5,719 nucleotides of DNA from Nitrospirae bacterium CG2_30_53_67 (GTDB lineage Bacteria > CG2-30-53-67): NCBI GenBank assembly GCA_001873285.1, contig MNYV01000027.1, positions 1-5,719 of the forward strand, in the 5' to 3' direction. The notes under the pieces were generated by a model that did no database searches, was not told the DNA's origin, and saw only the letters and a list, made by a program, of their open reading frames with translations. Below are positions 1 to 3,793 of this stretch, in pieces. The position numbers and the translations under genes are program-made. The first letter of the stretch is position 1; each line of letters opens with the position of its first letter.

Positions 1-1
1 T

Positions 2-109
2 CCGTGCATTGCTTCTGACTCGGGGTTTATCATGTCGGCAAAAGAGCGCGGCTACAAAATCCAGGATGTGATAAAAGAGATGATCGATGTCGCAGTGCAA
101 AAAAGATAG
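2..109 (+). CDS. 3' end of an unrecognised protein-coding gene (partial)
   Basis: An open frame runs in from the left edge and stops with TAG at 107-109, giving 35 residues that end ...IKEMIDVAVQKR. It reads PCIASDSGF, then IMSAKERGY, then a charged amphipathic C-terminal helix. I do not recognise the family from this tail. The GNAT gene starts 68 nt downstream on the same strand, so the two could be co-transcribed. The assignment as coding rests on the uninterrupted frame up to the window edge and the natural-looking composition. A chance open frame of this length is possible but less likely. Confidence 0.55.
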   Translation, partial: PCIASDSGFIMSAKERGYKIQDVIKEMIDVAVQKR

Positions 110-177
110 GGGTTGTTCGTAAGAAAGTCGAATAGGATTTAGAATTTAAAAGTAATAGTGTCCAAAGGCCGTTATCC

Positions 178-696
178 ATGAATAGTCCTTCAAACAGGCA
201 TATGAATAAGCTTCACCCGGTCACGTTCAGGAATGAGGCGCATTCGGAAGACAGGAAATCCCTGCATCAGATCCTCCTTTCCACAGGCATCTTTCATCCC
301 TACGAGCTGGATGTGGCCATGGAACTGCTGGACGACCGCTTGAAAAAGGGCGCAAAGAGCGAATACCTTTTTCTCTTCGCAGATGCTGCCGGCACACCGG
401 CCGGCTATGCCTGTTACGGCCCCATCACGGTCACGGACAGAAGGTTCGACCTCTACTGGATCGCCGTCAGAAAAGAGATGCAGGGACTCGGGATCGGCGG
501 ATTACTGCTCGACCGAGTGGAAAAACATATTGCCGAACTTGGCGGAACTCATGTGGTTGTGGAAACATCATCCAGGGATGTCTACAAGGCCACAAGGGAA
601 TTTTACAAAAAGCACGACTACATTGAAGCGGCGCGCATATCCCGATATTATTCAGACGACGACGATAAAGTCGTCTTCATGAAAGCCCTCCTGTAA
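178..696 (+). CDS. GNAT-family N-acetyltransferase
   Basis: This 172-residue protein is a soluble Gcn5-related acetyltransferase, transferring acetyl from acetyl-CoA to an amine; its substrate is unknown. Seen: the acetyl-CoA pyrophosphate-binding motif A, QGLGIG at residues 102-107, preceded by the beta-4 strand LYWIAV and followed by the helix GLLLDRVEKHIAELG. A beta-5 strand HVVVETSS follows, then a motif-B-like helix with YKATREFYKKHDY at 136-148, the usual order for the family. Beta strands YLFLFAD and AGYACYGPI at about 63-82 form the central sheet. The length is normal for a single-domain GNAT. The ATG at 178 has only a weak purine stretch (AAAGG) upstream. The ATG at 202 (residue 9) is an alternative start that removes a poorly ordered N-terminus. 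Similar enzymes sit beside ATP-grasp genes in some anaerobes, but none is visible here. Confidence 0.88.
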   Translation: MNSPSNRHMNKLHPVTFRNEAHSEDRKSLHQILLSTGIFHPYELDVAMELLDDRLKKGAKSEYLFLFADAAGTPAGYACYGPITVTDRRFDLYWIAVRKEMQGLGIGGLLLDRVEKHIAELGGTHVVVETSSRDVYKATREFYKKHDYIEAARISRYYSDDDDKVVFMKALL

Positions 697-730
697 ATAA
701 ATCTTTTCCCCCACCCCGAATAAATTGCAG

Positions 731-760
731 TTGACTTGATACCATGGAAAGAGGTATTAA
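731..760 (+). promoter_or_regulatory. Candidate sigma-70-like promoter for the 60-residue ORF
   Basis: TTGACT at 731-736 and TATTAA at 755-760 are separated by 18 nt. The predicted transcription start near 767 would leave a leader of about 58 nt before the ATG at 825. The -35 box matches the consensus in 5 of 6 positions and the -10 box in 4 of 6. It is the best promoter-like pair in the 128-nt gap after the GNAT gene, but it is only a consensus match. Confidence 0.4.
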
Positions 761-824
761 AAGACATAGACGCAATATGGATGCTATATTAAGGAATCAT
801 TCCAACAACCCTGGAGAATAAATC

Positions 825-1007
825 ATGGCTGTCACCGCAAAAATCGAAGGCAACAAACTCATTATCACAGCAGATCTCGAAACACCCACGCCCAGTGCAT
901 CAGGAAAAACACTCGTCGTGGCCAGCACCAGAGGCAACAAGGCAACTGACGTCATGATAGACGGCAGACCCGTTATCATTGGTCTCAATGCCTATATCAA
1001 GAAATAG
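825..1007 (+). CDS. Small conserved-type protein of unknown function (60 aa)
   Basis: The predicted protein has 60 residues, no cysteine, no signal peptide and no membrane span. It looks like a compact beta-rich domain: KIEGNKLIITADLE (strand-turn-strand) is followed by PTPSASGKTLVVAST, a polar turn, then DVMIDGRPVIIGLNAYIKK. A good ribosome-binding site (CTGGAG) lies about 11 nt upstream of the ATG, and a plausible promoter lies at 731-760. I recall similar ~60-residue proteins with a PTPSASGKTLVVAS segment in diverse anaerobes and other bacteria, always without an assigned function; this is memory, not a search. It stands alone, flanked by the GNAT gene and a non-coding stretch, so its neighbours give no hint of a role. 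An antisense frame over the same bases is a shadow. Confidence 0.75.
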   Translation: MAVTAKIEGNKLIITADLETPTPSASGKTLVVASTRGNKATDVMIDGRPVIIGLNAYIKK

Positions 1008-1125
1008 ATGCCGGTTCTCCATGCCCGGAAGAGCCCATTCAGGTGGGAATCCTCAAGCCGCTGAGGGAACATGAAGAACGTTCCGCTGCGAAAATAATAC
1101 TTGATTTGTCATTTATTTTGGCCTA

Positions 1126-1147
1126 GGACGGTCGAGGGACGGTCGAG
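1126..1147. repeat. Tandem direct repeat, 2 x 11 bp
   Basis: GGACGGTCGAG occurs twice back to back (1126-1136 and 1137-1147), and the following bases GGTC begin a partial further copy. The repeat lies directly before a GTCAGACTTTGATA tract. Similar guanine-rich GTCGAGGG/GTCAGAC tracts are, to my recollection, common near Y1 (REP-associated) transposase genes, but no transposase is present here. The duplication itself is certain; its origin is inference. Confidence 0.7.
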
Positions 1148-1234
1148 GGTCAGACTTTGATAATTTGATATTGACACCTTCCTATATGAACAAATAGGGA
1201 CATCGCCCCTTAAAGGGGAAAAATACCACAAGGT

Positions 1235-1325
1235 TTATTTATCCTCTTGTCCCAAAATTTCCATGATCTGTTTACGAAGTGGTGGAATCAGATCAAAGAG
1301 CAGATGATATCCTTGCCTGTCCTCT
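1235..1325 (-). pseudogene. Possible 3' remnant of an unrecognised gene behind hicA
   Basis: Directly after the hicA stop, in another frame of the minus strand, an open stretch reads GEDRQGYHLLFDLIPPLRKQ and then IMEILGQEDK before a TAA at 1235-1237. It looks protein-like: amphipathic, with a normal charge balance. However, it has no start codon or ribosome-binding site of its own, since its frame opens inside the end of hicA. It may be the tail of a gene truncated when the hicBA segment arrived, or simply a chance frame. I do not recognise a family. Confidence 0.25.
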
Positions 1326-1326
1326 C

Positions 1327-1551
1327 CTAAAGTAACGTTAAGAGATCTCTTCTTGTCATTTCAACATCCCTTAAAATCTTTGATAAAAGTCCCGGACCGA
1401 TCGTCTCTCCGGAATGTACAGGAACCACTGTAGCCCGGCCATCCGCATGTTTCAGAAATACATGACTACCCTTCTGCCTTTCCAGAGCAAATCCCGCCTT
1501 CTTCAGCAGAGAAATAATCTCTTTGCCCGTCAAGGAAGATATTCGGGTCAT
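1327..1551 (-). CDS. hicA: HicA family mRNA interferase toxin
   Basis: This 74-residue protein is the toxin of a type II toxin-antitoxin pair. HicA proteins are small dsRBD-like ribonucleases that cleave mRNA when the HicB antitoxin is lost. Seen: the N-terminal helix SLTGKEIISLLKKAGF, then the family signature QKGSHVFLKH with the presumed catalytic histidine at residue 30, then TVVPVHSGETIGPGLLSKIL, and a C-terminal TRRDLL helix. This is the full family layout and normal length. The start at 1551 is chosen because its ATG overlaps the hicB stop (ATGA, 4-nt overlap), showing translational coupling. A longer frame reaching 1617 only adds sequence that belongs to hicB in another frame. It lies downstream of the antitoxin in a hicB-hicA order. 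Confidence 0.93.
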   Translation of the reverse strand: MTRISSLTGKEIISLLKKAGFALERQKGSHVFLKHADGRATVVPVHSGETIGPGLLSKILRDVEMTRRDLLTLL

Positions 1552-1757
1552 ACTGCAACTTTCTGCACACCAACAAGATGAGTTCTGGGAGGCTCCTCGC
1601 CCTGAACTTCCAGACAAAGCTGAATCGCCTCTTTAATTCTTTTTATCAGTGTGTCGAGAGACTTGGCTTGGGTATGACAGCCCTTCAGCTCCGGGACTTC
1701 TGCAATAAAGTAACCTTCTTCATCCTGTTCTATAATGACCGTAAACTCTTTAGCCAT
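1548..1757 (-). CDS. hicB: HicB family antitoxin (short form)
   Basis: The protein has 69 residues and is the antitoxin partner of HicA; HicB folds as a partial RNase-H-like domain that blocks the toxin. Seen: EFTVIIEQDEEGYFIAEVPELKGCHTQ is the hallmark HicB start (strand, E-D-x-G-Y, then the VPELxGCxTQ loop), followed by a helix SLDTLIKRIKEAIQLCLE. There is no C-terminal helix-turn-helix or ribbon-helix-helix DNA-binding domain, so this is the short HicB type and any autoregulation would need another mechanism. The ATG at 1757 is preceded by a strong GGAGGT six bases upstream. A longer frame from a TTG at 1844 is rejected because it lacks a good ribosome-binding site and adds a non-HicB N-terminus. 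It is co-transcribed with hicA. Confidence 0.92.
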   Translation of the reverse strand: MAKEFTVIIEQDEEGYFIAEVPELKGCHTQAKSLDTLIKRIKEAIQLCLEVQGEEPPRTHLVGVQKVAV

Positions 1758-1858
1758 TTTTCGACCTCCGCTCAACGCCTCGTTTCTCTCCATTGCCAAT
1801 GTGACATAGTTCTCATGGAAGTCATAGCCGATTCCAATATTCAAGTCTGCATTTAAGG

Positions 1859-1888
1859 ATTATTACCAAATTGAGGGTGAAAAATCAA
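1859..1888 (-). promoter_or_regulatory. Candidate hicBA promoter
   Basis: On the minus strand, TTGATT (1883-1888) and AATAAT (1859-1864) are separated by 18 nt in an AT-rich stretch. This would give a leader of roughly 95 nt before hicB. The boxes are moderate consensus matches, and no palindrome overlaps them. Confidence 0.35.
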
Positions 1889-1961
1889 GATATTTTAATG
1901 CTTAGGAAGAAGTGAGGAGACGGAAGGACGGAAAGCCGGAGGCAAACGTATCGCCGATCCC

Positions 1962-2086
1962 CTATTCTCCCTGCCATCTCTGATACAGTTCATGCTCGAT
2001 CCCGATCACGTCGAGCACACGGCCCACCACAAAGTCGGTCAGTTCTTCGACGTTCCTGGGCCTGTGATAGAATGCCGGCCTGGGAG
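1962..2086 (-). pseudogene. ubiX: C-terminal remnant of ubiX (flavin prenyltransferase)
   Basis: On the minus strand this fragment encodes about 40 residues ending in TAG at 1962-1964. The intact family makes prenylated FMN, the cofactor of UbiD-type decarboxylases. The tail reads PRPAFYHRPRNVEELTDFVV, then GRVLDVIGIEHELYQRWQGE. This matches the classic UbiX C-terminus: the PPxPAFYHxP segment, the VDFVVGRVLD helix and a final GIEHELYxRW. The N-terminal ~150 residues with the FMN-binding and catalytic sites are absent, and the sequence switches abruptly at 2076-2086 to the start of a different gene, so the fragment cannot be functional. Its preserved reading frame suggests the deletion is fairly recent. 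Family assignment is from motif memory and is confident; it is not a short intact gene. Confidence 0.82.
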
Positions 2087-2136
2087 CATGCAAAACCTTC
2101 ACGAAAACAGGAGACAGCCTGTTCGATCTTACTCAT
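2077..2136 (-). pseudogene. 5' remnant of a C_GCAxxG_C_C family gene
   Basis: On the minus strand an ATG at 2136, preceded by GGAG with good spacing, opens a frame reading MSKIEQAVSCFREGF and then ACSQA. This matches the N-terminus of C_GCAxxG_C_C proteins: an AVxCFxxGFxCSQAVL start, small cysteine-rich proteins of probable redox or metal function. Family-like sequence ends after 20 codons, where the DNA becomes ubiX in another frame. The resulting hybrid frame runs on out of frame through ubiX to TGA at 1990-1992 (48 residues in all). Translation signals are intact, so this meaningless 48-residue hybrid could still be made. The remaining conserved cysteines and the GCAxxG motif are missing. 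Confidence 0.72.
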
Positions 2137-2394
2137 CGTGATCTCCATGATGTATTGATATTAAGATGCCAGGGCCTTGCGCTATCAAGGATACCTGTGG
2201 AAAGATGGTCCAGTCCAAATCAGTCATGTTAAATTTCATATCACATTTTTATGACAGAAAGCAACCATTTGACAGAACTGCTCCGGCGGATCTATAAATG
2301 AGACAGTTGGTATCTTTACCGCGTTGAAGGATAAGACAGGGCAGTCTTATCCCGTCAACTCATACAAAAAACAAAATGCCATGGGGGAATAACC
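2137..2394. promoter_or_regulatory. Intergenic region with promoter and leader hairpin for the AhpD-like gene
   Basis: On the plus strand TTGACA (2269-2274, perfect -35) and TATAAA (2293-2298) are 18 nt apart, predicting a start near 2305 and a leader of about 90 nt. The leader contains a perfect 9-bp inverted repeat (2329-2337 with 2344-2352) and a GGGGG ribosome-binding stretch just before the ATG at 2395. The part from 2137 to 2268 presumably held the promoter of the truncated C_GCAxxG_C_C gene on the minus strand; no strong pair was identified there. Confidence 0.55.
2329..2352 (+). repeat. Perfect 9-bp inverted repeat in the mRNA leader
   Basis: GGATAAGAC (2329-2337) and GTCTTATCC (2344-2352) are exact reverse complements around the six-base loop AGGGCA. 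The element lies about 25 nt downstream of the predicted transcription start and 42 nt before the ATG of the AhpD-like gene. It has no U-run, so it does not look like an intrinsic terminator. An operator for a dimeric regulator or a leader stem-loop are both plausible. Confidence 0.75.
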
Positions 2395-2784
2395 ATGAAT
2401 AGAAAAGATATATATAAAGAGATAGAGGGGATATTCGGTCTCATTCCAAGTTTCTTTAAGATGGTCCCTGACTCGTCTCTGGAACTGGAGTGGCAGTTGT
2501 TTAAACGAGTCCAGTTCGACGAGGGGCCCATCCCCAACAAGTACCGCGAGCTGATCGGAGTTGCGATTTCCGCGATCACGCATTGCCGTTATTGTTCGTT
2601 CTACCACACGGAACTGGCGAAGCTCAATGGTGCAACGGATAAGGAGATTGAGGACGCTGTGCACTATGCCAAGTCGAGCGCGGGCTGGAGCACGTATCTG
2701 AACGGCCTCCAGGTTGACTTCGATACATTCAGGAAAGAGGTCCTGCAGGCCTGCGAACATGTTCGTTCAATGAAGGCCGCCTGA
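2395..2784 (+). CDS. AhpD-like / carboxymuconolactone decarboxylase family protein
   Basis: The protein has 129 residues, is soluble and all-helical. AhpD-like members use a CxxC disulfide centre with a nearby histidine and glutamate for peroxidase or thiol-reductase chemistry. Seen: ELIGVAISAITHCRYCSFYH carries Glu52, Cys64, Cys67 and His71, exactly the E-x11-C-x2-C-x3-H signature. The helix ATDKEIEDAVHYAKSS follows, as in the family. The N-terminal segment IFGLIPSFFKMVPDSSLELEW is typical of single-domain CMD proteins that pack as multimers. The ATG at 2395 is preceded by GGGGGAATAACC. It has its own promoter and converges on the hgc operon, so co-regulation is not implied. The physiological substrate cannot be read from sequence. 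An antisense frame over the same bases is a shadow. Confidence 0.9.
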   Translation: MNRKDIYKEIEGIFGLIPSFFKMVPDSSLELEWQLFKRVQFDEGPIPNKYRELIGVAISAITHCRYCSFYHTELAKLNGATDKEIEDAVHYAKSSAGWSTYLNGLQVDFDTFRKEVLQACEHVRSMKAA

Positions 2785-2809
2785 CCGCAAACGGGGCCAT
2801 CCAAGGGAT

Positions 2810-2856
2810 CGCAGCGCTTCGGCTGTCCGCAGATCGCGGGCCGTCGAAACGCTGCG
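2810..2856. terminator. Imperfect hairpin between convergent genes, possible bidirectional terminator
   Basis: CGCAGCG (2810-2816) pairs with CGCTGCG (2850-2856). After one mismatch, TTCGGC (2818-2823) pairs with GTCGAA (2843-2848), with one G-U, making a stem of about 13 pairs. A small inner CCGC/GCGG stem lies at 2827-2839. It sits in the 102-nt gap between the convergent AhpD-like gene and the exported OB-like gene. There is no U-tract on either side, so factor-independent termination is uncertain; the position supports a terminator or mRNA-stabilising role. Confidence 0.4.
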
Positions 2857-2886
2857 GGGAAACCGCGTCTCTGGAGTAAAATCGCG

Positions 2887-3339
2887 TTACCTTCTCCAGC
2901 CGGCCCATATGGGAATACCCGCATCGTCCCTGAGGATAAGGACTTGATCGCCTTTTCTGACTTCCGCCGCAATGATGACGGGCGCACCGGAAATGGTTAC
3001 CCTGGACCCCTTGACTTCTATCTTGTCGCCATTTTCAAGGGTGCTGTCGAGTCTATCGAGGAACCACTCCGGCCCGAGGTGAACGGCGAGTGTCTCTTTT
3101 TCGGTTTTCACCTGCAGGTGAACGCCTCTTGACATCCCTCCCATGGGTGTCATTTGGTCGATGCTCACGATCTCTCCGGCGATGGTTTCTACGGTACCCA
3201 CATTATACATCCGCTGGTACTGTGCTCCCATGCCCCAGCCGCCGCTTCCACGCCCGCCACGCCACGGTTGAGCATAAGATATTGAAACCACAGAGAAGAT
3301 CAAGAGCGCTGCCAATAGATGTATCCCTGTTTTTCTCAT
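2887..3339 (-). CDS. Exported GW-rich protein with probable OB-like fold, last gene of the hgc unit
   Basis: The protein has 150 residues. A clear Sec signal peptide covers residues 1-23 (MRKTG, a hydrophobic core, then SYA before QP), so it is periplasmic or exported. Residues 24-40 are a Gly/Trp/Arg linker. From about 45 to the end is a beta-rich domain: GTVETIAGEIVSIDQMTP, then GVHLQVKTEKETLAVHLGPEW, GDKIEVKGSRV and PVIIAAEVRKGDQVLILRDD, ending GIPIWAGW. I recall similar exported proteins in Geobacter-like and other anaerobes, often labelled only 'DNA-binding protein' or OB-fold; the periplasmic location argues against DNA binding. No cysteine or heme motif is seen. The ATG at 3339 has a near-perfect AAAGGAGGT five bases upstream, fixing the start. 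It begins 21 nt after the stop of the small membrane ORF in the same direction as hgcAB. A mercury-related role is conjecture. Confidence 0.85.
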   Translation of the reverse strand: MRKTGIHLLAALLIFSVVSISYAQPWRGGRGSGGWGMGAQYQRMYNVGTVETIAGEIVSIDQMTPMGGMSRGVHLQVKTEKETLAVHLGPEWFLDRLDSTLENGDKIEVKGSRVTISGAPVIIAAEVRKGDQVLILRDDAGIPIWAGWRR

Positions 3340-3360
3340 GATGACCTCCTTTGGCTGGGT

Positions 3361-3516
3361 TTACTGCTCTGCTGTGAAGCAAAAAACGTAAGTGAATGAA
3401 TAGTACACCCCAACGCCGATAATGACAACACCGGTCAGAAACCGGGGGTTGAGCGGGTCTCTCCTTCCCCACCCTCGACCTTGGGATTTGAGCGAATCAT
3501 TGACAGCATGCGCCAT
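3361..3516 (-). CDS. Small single-span membrane protein overlapping the end of hgcB (51 aa)
   Basis: On the minus strand an ATG at 3516 opens a 51-residue frame ending in TAA at 3361-3363. Seen: a polar, arginine-rich N-terminus (MAHAVNDSLKSQGRGWGRRD, then PLNPR) is followed by one strongly hydrophobic segment, FLTGVVIIGVGVYYSFTYVF (residues 26-45). Cys46 and a short tail FTAEQ come next. The positive charge before the span predicts N-in, C-out topology. It overlaps the last 20 nt of hgcB in another frame and stops 21 nt before the next start, so it fills the gap in the operon precisely. Its own ribosome-binding site is weak, and translational coupling to hgcB is the likely route of expression. 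I do not recognise the family. The clean transmembrane profile and operon packing argue it is real rather than chance. Confidence 0.6.
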   Translation of the reverse strand: MAHAVNDSLKSQGRGWGRRDPLNPRFLTGVVIIGVGVYYSFTYVFCFTAEQ

Positions 3517-3793
3517 GGTCGTCGCCGCTGCAGTCACAGGAGGGCTCGCCGCCTTTGATCATGCTCTTGATGATGGCGGAGGCACAGCCGACACCGGCAT
3601 TCACCTTCAGGGCATCAAACTCACAATTCATGGCGCAGGCCCCGCACTCCATGCAAAGGTCATGGTCCACAATCATGGCCTTTTTATCTCTCATAACAAA
3701 AACACCATGCGGGCAGACCTCCACGCATCTCCCGCACCCGGTGCATTTTCCCTGATCAAACTCCAAAGTCGAGACATCGGATAAATATTTCAT
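3497..3793 (-). CDS. hgcB: HgcB, 2x[4Fe-4S] ferredoxin of mercury methylation
   Basis: The protein has 98 residues. HgcB is the ferredoxin partner of HgcA, thought to supply electrons to the corrinoid and to pass Hg(II) to it. Seen: first cluster C17xxC20xxC23xxxC27P (CTGCGRCVEVCP); second cluster C47xxC50xxC53xxxC57 (CMECGACAMNC), unusually followed by Glu where Pro is common. The family-specific GVGCA with Cys70 follows. The tail contains C86, C88 and the vicinal pair C96-C97 near the C-terminus, as expected for HgcB metal-binding cysteines. The start at 3793 is chosen because its ATG overlaps the hgcA stop (ATGA) and is preceded by a GGGGGG run. An upstream ATG at 3805 in the same frame would add four residues (MGGC). 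Gene order and spacing match the canonical hgcAB pair. Confidence 0.95.
   Translation of the reverse strand: MKYLSDVSTLEFDQGKCTGCGRCVEVCPHGVFVMRDKKAMIVDHDLCMECGACAMNCEFDALKVNAGVGCASAIIKSMIKGGEPSCDCSGDDHGACCQ

Larger units (their letters stand above)
1008..1326. other. Gene-poor spacer with repeat debris
   Basis: No intact gene is visible between the 60-residue ORF and the hicBA pair. The stretch holds an 11-bp tandem duplication (1126-1147). This is followed by a tract, GGTCAGACTTTGATAATT then ATATTGACACC, that resembles the sequences around REP-associated Y1 transposase genes. It also contains a coding-like minus-strand fragment at 1235-1325. No terminator with a U-run is evident for either flanking gene. 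Confidence 0.5.

Noticed and set aside
1206-1218. CCCC-TTAAA-GGGG mini-hairpin near an A-run, considered as a terminator
   Set aside because: The stem has only four pairs, and the A-run follows it on the plus strand, so no U-tract forms in the right place.
1758-1844. N-terminal extension of hicB from a TTG codon
   Set aside because: The canonical HicB N-terminus begins at the ATG at 1757 behind GGAGGT, and the extension has no matching family sequence.
1578-1856. 92-residue plus-strand frame over hicB
   Set aside because: hicB on the minus strand has a strong ribosome-binding site and family motifs; the plus frame has neither.
2347-2760. 137-residue minus-strand frame over the AhpD-like gene
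   Set aside because: The plus-strand protein carries the full CxxC-His signature, so the antisense frame is a shadow.
2664-3132. Antisense frames spanning the gap between the AhpD-like gene and the exported protein
   Set aside because: They run across the intergenic hairpin and the ends of two real genes, lack a good ribosome-binding site, and have shadow-type composition.
3203-3472. 89-residue minus-strand frame across the start of the exported protein
   Set aside because: It overlaps in a different frame the well-supported exported protein and the 51-residue membrane ORF, and its composition is arginine/histidine-rich and unlike a real protein.
3422-3784. 120-residue plus-strand frame opposite hgcB
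   Set aside because: It is antisense to the ferredoxin, whose cluster motifs are unmistakable, and shows no family pattern.
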